From Rhodothermales bacterium (GTDB taxonomy: Bacteria; Bacteroidota; Rhodothermia; Rhodothermales; JAHQVL01), in contig JAWKNW010000060.1 of NCBI GenBank assembly GCA_041391505.1, forward strand, positions 1 to 5,734: a DNA stretch of 5,734 bases. Reading direction: 5' to 3'. The translations under genes were made by a program, and so were the position numbers. Positions 1 through 5,734 of the stretch are shown piece after piece; position 1 is the stretch's first letter; each line of letters opens with the position of its first letter. The notes under the pieces were generated by a model that was given only the letters and a program-made list of their open reading frames with translations, was not told where the DNA came from and made no database searches.

Positions 1-1622
1 GAAAAATCGCTGCTCGTCGAGACCTGGACATCGGACGTCGACGCGCCCGGTGCGGACCAGGTCAGCGCCAGGCGGAGCGCCATGTCCAGCGCGCCGTCCG
101 CGGGAAACGTGAGGACGGGAGCGGCCGGGGCGCCGGCCACGACCGTCACCGTGAAAGCCTGCTGCACGGTCACCGTCCCGTCGCCCACCGTCAGCACCAC
201 GTTGTGCGATCCCAGCTCCGAGGCGGTGGGCGTTCCGGCCAGCGTGCCGGTGCCGTCGCCGTTATCCACCAGCGAAAGCCAGGCCGGCACCGTGGCGCCG
301 AGCGTGAGCGCATCGCCATCGACATCGCCCACGGTCACGTCGTACACATACGACGCACCGGTGAGCGCACCCTCGACGGGCGAGGTGACGAAGGCGGGCG
401 GATCGTTGACGGCGCGTACCGTGACCGATACGGTGCCGGTCGACGAGATGCCCGATTGATTGACGGCGGTGTAGGTGAACGAGTCGGATCCTGCGTAATT
501 CGGCGCCGGCACGTACTGCAGCGTCGAATTGTTCACTTTCGTCACGGCGCCGTGCGCCCCCTGCGAGAACCCGCCGATGGCGAGCGCTCCGCCGAGGGGG
601 TCGCTGTCGTTGATCAGGACGTTGACCGAGGCGGAGACGTCCTCGTCGAGCACGAGCGCATCGTCGATCGCCGACGGCGCCGGCAGGACCGAATAGGACT
701 CGACGGACGACAGCGCGTTGCCGGCCGTATCTTCGCCCCCGAACACATAAACTTCATCGCCCACCGTGACGGCCGCGAACGATTCCCGGCCGGCGTTCAG
801 CGGCGCGAGGGCCTGCCAGCTGTTCGATACCGGGTCGTAGCGATCGACGGACGCCACGACCTGGTTGTTGGCCTTGCGGCCCCCCAGCGCGAGGATGCGT
901 CCGTCCAGGGTGACGGCCGAAAGACCGCCCCGCGCCACGGCGAGCGGCGCACGGTCGATCGTGCCCAGTTCCGAGGTATACAGCTGGACGAGGTTCATCG
1001 GCCCGAAGGCGTTAAAGCCACCCAGCGCATAAGCCGAGTCGCCGAGGGTCACGGCGGTGAACGACGCCCGCGGAATGTCCAGCACCCAATCCGAAGGCAC
1101 CCACTTCGTGTCGTTTGGATCGTACGACTCGACGCTCGTCAGGATCTGCTCGTTTTCATTCGAGCCCCCCACCACATACAGTTCGCCATGCAGCACGACG
1201 GCGGCGAGCCCTTGCCGCGCCTCGTCCAGCCCGCTGAAGGAGACCCAGCGGTTCTCCCCTTCGTCGAACACTTCCACATCCTTGGTGGTCTCGTCCGAAT
1301 TCGTATGGCCACCGATCACCATCAGTTGCCCGTTATAGACGACTGCCGCGCCATTTTCGCGTCCTTTGCGGAGGCTCGGGAACGTCTCCCAGGTGTCGCT
1401 GGCCGGGTTATACCGCTCGACGAGATCGAGCACGTCGCCGTTGGCGTCCCGGCCGCCGATCACGTAGATGCGGCCCTGGTGCTCGACCGCCATGAGCCCG
1501 GAGCGCGCCGTCGCCATGGCCGAGCGTGCCTGCCATTTGGCGGCGGTTTGCGCCCGCGCCGAATCGACGGGCGATGAAACCAGAAGCCATGAAAACAAGA
1601 GCCAGAGATAACGCGATTTCAT
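1..1622 (-). CDS. Secreted Kelch-propeller protein with cadherin-like/Ig-like modules (C-terminus beyond window)
   Basis: I translated this frame directly; 540 codons are open down to the window edge, where the gene continues. Start: ATG at 1622 is preceded by an in-frame TGA (1658-1656) with no other start codon between. Residues 1-24 look like a signal peptide (MKSR, then a Leu/Trp/Val-rich core, ending SARA before QT). Residues 27-312 carry six Kelch repeats, with Gly-Gly pairs at 56, 104, 152, 201, 247 and 295 (46-49 apart) and Tyr/Phe...Trp pairs at 71/78, 119/126, 167/174 and 262/269. Residues 316-402 resemble bacterial cadherin-like repeats (LINDSDP, then YAGSDSFTYTA, ending VNDPPA). 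Residues 403-495 resemble He_PIG putative-Ig domains (VPAWLSL, GTGTLAGTP). An FN3-like domain begins near 500. Role: probably an exported or cell-surface binding protein; Kelch propellers bind proteins or glycans, and the ligand here is unknown. A sigma-54-type promoter lies just upstream. Whether a C-terminal sorting domain follows cannot be seen. Confidence 0.9.
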   Translation of the reverse strand, partial: MKSRYLWLLFSWLLVSSPVDSARAQTAAKWQARSAMATARSGLMAVEHQGRIYVIGGRDANGDVLDLVERYNPASDTWETFPSLRKGRENGAAVVYNGQLMVIGGHTNSDETTKDVEVFDEGENRWVSFSGLDEARQGLAAVVLHGELYVVGGSNENEQILTSVESYDPNDTKWVPSDWVLDIPRASFTAVTLGDSAYALGGFNAFGPMNLVQLYTSELGTIDRAPLAVARGGLSAVTLDGRILALGGRKANNQVVASVDRYDPVSNSWQALAPLNAGRESFAAVTVGDEVYVFGGEDTAGNALSSVESYSVLPAPSAIDDALVLDEDVSASVNVLINDSDPLGGALAIGGFSQGAHGAVTKVNNSTLQYVPAPNYAGSDSFTYTAVNQSGISSTGTVSVTVRAVNDPPAFVTSPVEGALTGASYVYDVTVGDVDGDALTLGATVPAWLSLVDNGDGTGTLAGTPTASELGSHNVVLTVGDGTVTVQQAFTVTVVAGAPAAPVLTFPADGALDMALRLALTWSAPGASTSDVQVSTSSDF

Positions 1623-1676
1623 TGCGTTCGGTATGAACAGGTGTTCAAAATTTGGTCAGTTGGAGGGCATTTTCGG

Positions 1677-1690
1677 GGGTGTACGTACCC
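1677..1690. repeat. Near-palindrome at the predicted Kelch-gene transcription start
   Basis: Bases 1677-1690 read GGGTGTACGTACCC, with outer arms GGGT/ACCC and an internal self-complementary GTACGTAC (1681-1688). The predicted sigma-54 start, about 12 bases past the -12 element, falls near 1684, inside this dyad. It could be an operator, a hairpin at the mRNA 5' end, or chance. The arms are only four bases, so support is weak. Confidence 0.25.
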
Positions 1691-1694
1691 TGAC

Positions 1695-1710
1695 TGCAAC
1701 AGCTATACCA
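1695..1710 (-). promoter_or_regulatory. Sigma-54 (RpoN) -24/-12 promoter of the Kelch gene
   Basis: The minus strand from 1710 to 1695 reads TGGTATAGCTGTTGCA. It fits the established sigma-54 consensus TGGYAYR-N4-TTGCW at every specified position: the GG of the -24 element is at 1709-1708 and the GC of the -12 element at 1697-1696, exactly 12 bases apart as RpoN requires. The predicted start is near 1684, giving a leader of about 62 bases before the ATG at 1622. It lies in the only sizeable intergenic gap, points at the Kelch gene, and is close to a gene for a sigma-54 activator. I noticed no other full match on either strand when scanning by eye. Activity has not been shown. Confidence 0.82.
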
Positions 1711-1714
1711 CTTT

Positions 1715-1734
1715 GCAAAAAGCCCCTATTTTGC
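1715..1734. repeat. Inverted repeat across the kinase stop codon, just upstream of the -24 element
   Basis: The arms GCAAAA (1715-1720) and TTTTGC (1729-1734) are perfectly complementary with an 8-base loop, and the kinase stop codon (1728-1726) lies in the loop. On the minus strand the hairpin is A/T-rich and is not followed by a clear T-run, so it is a poor intrinsic terminator. It sits at about -31 to -50 relative to the predicted start, closer than most enhancer sites for sigma-54 activators. It may be a protein-binding dyad, a weak RNA 3' end structure, or chance. Confidence 0.35.
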
Positions 1735-3441
1735 CAGTAAATCCTGCATTTTATAGGCTTTTTTGATGACCTCGCCGGCTTCCACGACGAGGGTGGTTTC
1801 CCAGCGCCCGACGCCGGGTAATTCCAGCGCCAGACGATGCGCGCCGGGCCACAGGATGATCGGGCTTTCCAGGGGCGTGTCGTCCACAAACGTGGAATCG
1901 ATATACACCTTCGCCCAGGGTATCACATCCAGATCGAGCGTTGCCACCGACCGCCACAAGGATACGTTCAGGGTGTCGGACTGTCCGGGGCGCAGCGCTA
2001 CCGAGGTGCGGTAGGGAGGAAAGTTGGGGTGGCGGAGGACGACGGCATAGGTGCCAGCCTCCATGGACAGCGACCGCGCCGGCGGCGCCGTGCCGAGCGA
2101 GTCGTCGCCCACAAACACGTCGCAATACGGCGTACAGGCTACCGAGAGATGGGCCAGGGCCGGAGGCGCTTCGACGACCGGCACGGTCGATATGGTGTCC
2201 GCCGCTTCCGGCTGCTGCGTGCCGGGCTCCGGCTGTATCGTTTCGGGGAAGGCCTCGGACGCCGGCGCGGCGGACTGCCCCTCGGGCTGGCGGCCGGGCG
2301 GCATCGCGGGGCGCGCGTCCGCCGGCACGGGGGCCGGATCGTTCGCCGGCGGGTCCACCTCCACACGCGACGTATCCGGGGAATTCGCGACCGGAGCCGG
2401 CTCGCTCTCCGGCTCCCCGCGGCCGAACGACCAGATCGAGAACGCAACGACCAGGAGTGCGACGCCCATCCAGGCGGCCGCCGGCACCCGCCGGGGCCGT
2501 GCAGGAGGCGACGGCTCGCGCACCGGCGCAGCCAGCGGGGGTTCGATGCGCGCCGGCGGTTGCTGCAGCGCCGCCGTCGTGCCCTCCGGGTCTTCGAGAA
2601 AGGCTTTGAGCTCGGCGGCGCCGGCGGAACGCACATCGCGCCATACGCTCTCGAGATCCGCCGCCAGCACCTGGGCGCTCGCGTACCGATCCGCCGGCGA
2701 CTTGGCGAGGAGCTTCACACATACGGCGTTCATCGACGCCGGTACGTAGGGGTTGGCGTCGAGCACGCGCGTCGGCTCGTAATTGAGGACGGCATCGATC
2801 AGGCTGCTCGCATCCTTGCCGGCAAAGGCGGGGTGGCCGGCGAGCATCTCGAAAAAGGTAGCCCCGAGCGAAAACAGGTCGGACTGCGCCGTCGGCACGG
2901 GATCCATCAGGTACTCGGGGGCCATGTAAGCGAGCGTGCCGCGGATTTCCGACTTCCCGCTCTCCCCCTCCTGAAGCGACGCCATCCCGAAGTCGGCGAT
3001 TTTGACCTGCCCTTCGTGCGAGAGCAGGATGTTCGCCGGCTTCAGATCCCGGTGGAAGATGCCCTCCGCATGCGCGGCCCGGAGGCCGGCGACGACGGCG
3101 GAGAGGATATAAAGCGCCAGGGAGGCCGGCAGGCGATGCTCGGCGAGCAGGTTCGCGAGCGACATGCCTTCGACGTACTCCGCCGTGAAGTAGGCCCCGT
3201 TCGCGGAGCGCCCGAACCCGTAGACACTGACGACATTCGGATGCTGGATGCGCGCCATCAGCCGCGCCTCTTCCTCGAAGCGAGCCGTCATCTCCTCGTC
3301 GTGCCGCGCATCGGGATTGACGACCTTGAGCAGGACAAACCGATCCAGCGACGCCTGGTACGCCTTGTACACGACGGTCCAGGCGCTTCGGGACAGCTCC
3401 AGAAACGGCTTGACGTCTGCTACGAGGTCGGGAGATTCCAT
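1726..3441 (-). CDS. Transmembrane Ser/Thr protein kinase with two C-terminal PEGA domains
   Basis: 571 residues. The Hanks-type kinase domain covers about 12-265: Lys39 (in VLLK), probable helix-C Glu58, HRDLKPAN with Asp132 and Asn137, DFG at 150-152, APE at 174-176, Asp188 and Arg252. The activation segment has Ser155, Ser161, Ser164 and Thr169 as possible phosphosites. A basic stretch (PARPRR, 313-318) precedes one hydrophobic segment (about 321-338), so the kinase should be cytoplasmic. Beyond it lie a Pro/Glu/Ala-rich linker (341-428) and two PEGA-type beta domains (about 431-495 and 497-565), predicted to be extracytoplasmic. The usual LGxGGxGxVY loop reads LSRSAWTVVY, so all four glycines are lost, and the VAIK alanine is Leu37; nucleotide binding may be atypical. 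The ATG lies 22 bases inside the end of the sigma-54 activator gene; an AAGGA touches it directly, too close to be a normal ribosome site, so coupled translation is likely. The activator is the obvious candidate substrate, which is inference. Confidence 0.93.
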   Translation of the reverse strand: MESPDLVADVKPFLELSRSAWTVVYKAYQASLDRFVLLKVVNPDARHDEEMTARFEEEARLMARIQHPNVVSVYGFGRSANGAYFTAEYVEGMSLANLLAEHRLPASLALYILSAVVAGLRAAHAEGIFHRDLKPANILLSHEGQVKIADFGMASLQEGESGKSEIRGTLAYMAPEYLMDPVPTAQSDLFSLGATFFEMLAGHPAFAGKDASSLIDAVLNYEPTRVLDANPYVPASMNAVCVKLLAKSPADRYASAQVLAADLESVWRDVRSAGAAELKAFLEDPEGTTAALQQPPARIEPPLAAPVREPSPPARPRRVPAAAWMGVALLVVAFSIWSFGRGEPESEPAPVANSPDTSRVEVDPPANDPAPVPADARPAMPPGRQPEGQSAAPASEAFPETIQPEPGTQQPEAADTISTVPVVEAPPALAHLSVACTPYCDVFVGDDSLGTAPPARSLSMEAGTYAVVLRHPNFPPYRTSVALRPGQSDTLNVSLWRSVATLDLDVIPWAKVYIDSTFVDDTPLESPIILWPGAHRLALELPGVGRWETTLVVEAGEVIKKAYKMQDLLAK

Positions 3442-4931
3442 TCCTTGAGGCGATTGTGGATCCAGCCGCGCGATACCCCGAGGCGACGGGCCGTCTCGGA
3501 CACGTTGCCGTCGCTGTCCTTCATCGCTTCGAGCACGACGCGTTTTTCGATATCGGCGAGGGTTTGTCCCTCATTCAGCATCTCATGATACGTCCGCTTG
3601 AGGGGCTTTTCTCCCGCCGGCAGGTTCATATCCTCCACATCGAGAAATTCGCCCCGCGCCATGACGACGGCGCGCTCGATCGTGTTCTGCAACTCGCGCA
3701 CGTTGCCCGGCCACGGATGCGCGCGCATGGCCTCGATCGCCTCGGGTGTAAATCCCTTGATGTACTCCCGCCGGCCCACGGCGTATTTGTCCAGAAAGAA
3801 GTTCGCCAGCAGCGGGATGTCCATCCCGCGGTCGCGCAGAGGAGGCGTGGTCAGCGATATCGTGTTGAGGCGGTAGAGCAGATCCTCGCGGAAGGAGCCG
3901 TCCTTGATGAGCTGCTTCAGCGGTTTGTTGGTCGCGGAAAGGATGCGTACGTCGACATGCCGCACCTTGGTCTCGCCGATCCGTTTGATCTCGCCCTCCT
4001 GCAGCACGCGCAACAACGCCGTCTGGAGCGACGGGCTCAGGTCGCCGACTTCATCCAGAAACAGGGTCCCGCCGTCTGCGGCCTCGAACAGGCCGGCCTT
4101 GTCCACAGCCGCTCCCGTAAACGCGCCTTTTTTGTACCCGAACAACTCGCTCTCCAGCAGCGTGTCCGGCAGCGAGCCGCAAAATAGCGCGAGAAACGGC
4201 TTTTTCTGGCGGTGGCCGTTGTAATGGATCGCGCGGGCCACCAGCTCCTTCCCCGTGCCGCTCTCGCCTTCGATGAGCACGGTGGCGTCGTTGTCGAGCA
4301 CGCGTTCCATGATCGCATAAAGCCGGCGCATCGGCGGGCTCTGCCCGATCATTTCATCGAAGCCGTGGATCCGCTGCAGCTCGCTCCGAAGCTGGCGGTT
4401 TTCGTCGCGCAGCGTCTGGTACAGCCGTGCGTTTTCGATGGCCACCGCCGCGAGATTCGAGAAGGCTTCCAGAAAGGGGAGGTTGTCCTGCTTGAACCGG
4501 CTCCGATCGGTCAGGCAATCCATATAGATCGCACCGATCTGCCGGCTTTTCAGGCGCAGCGGCACACACGCGATCGACTTGATGCGCTGCACCACGATGC
4601 TCTCCGCGCCACTGAACCGCTCGTCCTCGAGGGCCTCGTGCACCATCACCGGCTCACCGGTCTGCAACACCCGGTGTACGACGCTGGTCGAGATGCGCAC
4701 GACATCGCCCAGCTGCTCCTCGGTAAAGTTCATGCTGGCGCGGACTTCAAAGCCGGCGCGCTCCGTTTCCGAGTTGAGCAGCACGAAGCCTCGATCGGCG
4801 CCGAGCGCGTCCATCGCGGCCTCCAGCACCTTCTCCATCAACGCCCCGGATTCCTGAATGGAATTTAGCGTCAGCGCAATGTCGAACAGCGCTTCGAGGT
4901 TGGATCTGTTTTGCGGTTCCGCAGCGGACAT
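3420..4931 (-). CDS. Sigma-54-dependent transcriptional activator, GAF-AAA+-Fis HTH
   Basis: 503 residues, a normal length for a GAF-type bacterial enhancer-binding protein. A GAF domain (about 10-168) is followed by a helical linker (about 165-190). The AAA+ domain (about 194-415) has Walker A GESGTGKE (222-229), ESELFGY (260-266), the sigma-54-contacting GAFTGA loop (269-274), Walker B LFLDE (290-294), a sensor I-type ATN (333-335), arginine-finger candidates Arg348 and Arg354, and WPGNVREL (407-414). A Fis-family helix-turn-helix (about 456-498; NVSETARRLGVSRGWIHNRL) binds DNA. It is expected to hydrolyse ATP and remodel closed RpoN-polymerase complexes at promoters with -24/-12 elements. 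All motifs needed are intact. There is no phospho-receiver domain, so the input is a GAF ligand, the overlapping kinase, or both. The start ATG (4931) follows an A/T-rich leader without a Shine-Dalgarno sequence. The likely local target is the promoter at 1695-1710. Confidence 0.96.
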   Translation of the reverse strand: MSAAEPQNRSNLEALFDIALTLNSIQESGALMEKVLEAAMDALGADRGFVLLNSETERAGFEVRASMNFTEEQLGDVVRISTSVVHRVLQTGEPVMVHEALEDERFSGAESIVVQRIKSIACVPLRLKSRQIGAIYMDCLTDRSRFKQDNLPFLEAFSNLAAVAIENARLYQTLRDENRQLRSELQRIHGFDEMIGQSPPMRRLYAIMERVLDNDATVLIEGESGTGKELVARAIHYNGHRQKKPFLALFCGSLPDTLLESELFGYKKGAFTGAAVDKAGLFEAADGGTLFLDEVGDLSPSLQTALLRVLQEGEIKRIGETKVRHVDVRILSATNKPLKQLIKDGSFREDLLYRLNTISLTTPPLRDRGMDIPLLANFFLDKYAVGRREYIKGFTPEAIEAMRAHPWPGNVRELQNTIERAVVMARGEFLDVEDMNLPAGEKPLKRTYHEMLNEGQTLADIEKRVVLEAMKDSDGNVSETARRLGVSRGWIHNRLKEWNLPTS

Positions 4932-4939
4932 AAGACCAG

Positions 4940-4974
4940 AAAAATTAAGATGGCGCGCGGCGCCGGTTCGGCGC
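4940..4974 (-). terminator. Possible attenuator or weak terminator before the activator gene
   Basis: The 42-base gap, read on the minus strand, can form two mutually exclusive GC hairpins. One pairs 4974-4969 with 4965-4960 (six pairs, three-base loop) and includes the first base of the upstream stop codon. The other pairs 4964-4960 with 4956-4952 (five pairs, three-base loop) and is followed by a T/A-rich run ending in five T's (4944-4940). The second is a plausible weak intrinsic terminator, and the first would compete with it. Stems are short and the T-run is interrupted, so partial read-through would be expected. Confidence 0.35.
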
Positions 4975-5734
4975 TACTGGATGCGAAAGCCGGCTTCGCG
5001 CGAGCGGCTGCGATTGCCGAATTCGTCGACCACCGACACCGTCCAGAAGTATTCGCCGGACAGCAGGGGGGTCGGAATCTTCAACGATACGCTATCGGCG
5101 GGAATGTTTTCGAGGAGCTGAACGACGGTCTGGATATTCTCATCGACGCGGACGATGTCGAGCCGGTACGTGTAGGGATAGGGCATGCGAAGCGGCTCCC
5201 AGTTGAACCGCGGCGCGGGATCGATGAGGGTGGCCAGACTCGTCGGGGTACTCGCGACGGGCGTAGCGTCGATCACGCGCGCGATCTTGCGGGCGCTGCT
5301 GACCAGTTCATAGCCGGCGCGATCCCGAACGTGGATCACGTGATCGTGCCCGAGCAGCGACTCCACGCCGACCGGGAGGCTGGCTTCCTGGAGGATCGAC
5401 AGAAACTGACCCGGCGTCCCCGACGCGACGAGGGTGTCGACCAGTCCCACTTCGGGGACTTCGATCCACACCCGATCGATGTCGGATATCCCGTCGGGAT
5501 CGCTCACCTCCGCCGTAACCTCCAGTCGGTACAGCTCCTGCGGAGGGGGCCACCACCGGCTGATGTGCGCCGAACGCACGTCGAAACGGTCGACGCGGGG
5601 CATGCCGTCCATGCGCATGACCCGCTCCACGATGTCGCCTACCACGACCGTCACGCTGTCCGTGGTCGCCACATAACCTTCGCGGCGCGCCGTGAGCACG
5701 TACGAGCCGGCCGGCAAATCGCCGACGCGGAAGG
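4974..5734 (-). CDS. Exported PEGA/CarboxypepD_reg-like and Ig/FN3-domain protein (N-terminus beyond window)
   Basis: The frame is open from the window edge to TAG at 4976-4974, giving the last 252 residues of a longer protein. A TTG at 5717-5715 is not a credible start: residues before it (FRVGD) continue the same domain, and a start there would cut the fold in half. Residues 1-45 (LPAGSYVLTARREGYV, then VVVGDIVERVMRM) look like the end of a PEGA or carboxypeptidase-regulatory-like beta-sandwich. Residues about 62-148 form an Ig-like module (VTAEVSDPDGISD, HVRDRAGYE). Residues about 155-252 form an FN3-like module (PRFNWEPL, YTYRLDIV, LLSGEYFWTVSVVDEFGN). There are no catalytic motifs. It is probably an envelope, surface or lipoprotein component, but the N-terminal export signal is out of view. 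It lies 42 bases upstream of the activator gene on the same strand and may share its transcript. Confidence 0.8.
   Translation of the reverse strand, partial: FRVGDLPAGSYVLTARREGYVATTDSVTVVVGDIVERVMRMDGMPRVDRFDVRSAHISRWWPPPQELYRLEVTAEVSDPDGISDIDRVWIEVPEVGLVDTLVASGTPGQFLSILQEASLPVGVESLLGHDHVIHVRDRAGYELVSSARKIARVIDATPVASTPTSLATLIDPAPRFNWEPLRMPYPYTYRLDIVRVDENIQTVVQLLENIPADSVSLKIPTPLLSGEYFWTVSVVDEFGNRSRSREAGFRIQ

Noticed and set aside
204..1577. Long plus-strand open frame (457 codons) opposite the Kelch gene
   Set aside because: Arg/Gly/His-rich translation with no recognisable domain; it is the shadow of a minus-strand frame that encodes clear Kelch and Ig-like repeats.
1623..1725. Housekeeping -35/-10 or Bacteroidota-type TTTG/TAnnTTTG promoter before the Kelch gene
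   Set aside because: I found no pair of boxes with acceptable spacing; the sigma-54 match is far stronger.
1715..1734. Canonical intrinsic terminator after the kinase gene
   Set aside because: The stem is A/T-rich and the minus-strand sequence after it (AAAGTGG) has no T-run.
1726..3441. Calling the kinase a dead pseudokinase
   Set aside because: The glycine loop is degenerate, but the catalytic Lys, Glu, HRD Asp, Asn and DFG Asp are all present, so loss of activity cannot be claimed from sequence.
1837..3588. Long plus-strand open frame (583 codons) opposite the kinase gene
   Set aside because: Strongly Arg-rich, no motifs, and antisense to unmistakable kinase motifs; a typical by-product of GC-rich codon use.
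3456..4868. Plus-strand open frames opposite the sigma-54 activator (3456-4187 and 4212-4868)
   Set aside because: The minus-strand frame has every AAA+ and HTH motif intact; the antisense translations show no domain.
5715..5717. TTG as start codon of the PEGA/FN3 protein
   Set aside because: The frame stays open upstream to the window edge and the upstream residues continue the same beta-sandwich, so the real start is outside the window.

Overview
The window is a GC-rich stretch of bacterial chromosome in which every supported gene lies on the minus strand, so it reads from right to left. None of the three visible starts has a correctly spaced Shine-Dalgarno sequence, and two are preceded by A/T-rich leaders. 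Together with secreted Kelch/cadherin-like proteins, PEGA domains and a sigma-54 activator beside a Ser/Thr kinase, this suggests the Bacteroidota/Rhodothermota lineage (Rhodothermota-like). That placement is inference; a deltaproteobacterial/myxobacterial type of host is the main alternative.

Layout in transcription order: (1) 5734-4974, the C-terminal 252 residues of an exported protein with a PEGA or carboxypeptidase-regulatory-like domain followed by Ig/FN3-like domains; its start lies outside the window. (2) 4931-3420, a complete sigma-54 enhancer-binding protein with GAF, AAA+ and Fis-type helix-turn-helix domains. (3) 3441-1726, a transmembrane Ser/Thr protein kinase with two C-terminal PEGA domains, overlapping gene 2 by 22 bases. 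(4) 1622-1, a secreted six-blade Kelch propeller followed by cadherin-like, putative-Ig and FN3-like modules; its C-terminus lies outside the window.

The main discovery lies in the 103-base gap between genes 3 and 4. Bases 1710-1695 (minus strand) match the degenerate sigma-54 -24/-12 promoter consensus at every specified position, with the required spacing, about 60 bases upstream of the Kelch gene. A sigma-54 activator, a membrane kinase with an extracytoplasmic sensor-like region, and a sigma-54 promoter for a secreted propeller protein therefore sit next to each other. This suggests a self-contained signalling module: an envelope or cytoplasmic cue reaches the kinase and/or GAF domain, the AAA+ activator opens sigma-54 polymerase, and a surface or exported Kelch/Ig protein is made. 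The kinase is unusual: every glycine of its nucleotide-binding loop is replaced by Ser, Ala or Thr, and the VAIK alanine is Leu, although Lys, Glu, HRD, DFG and APE are intact. No RNA genes, insertion sequences or CRISPR arrays were seen.
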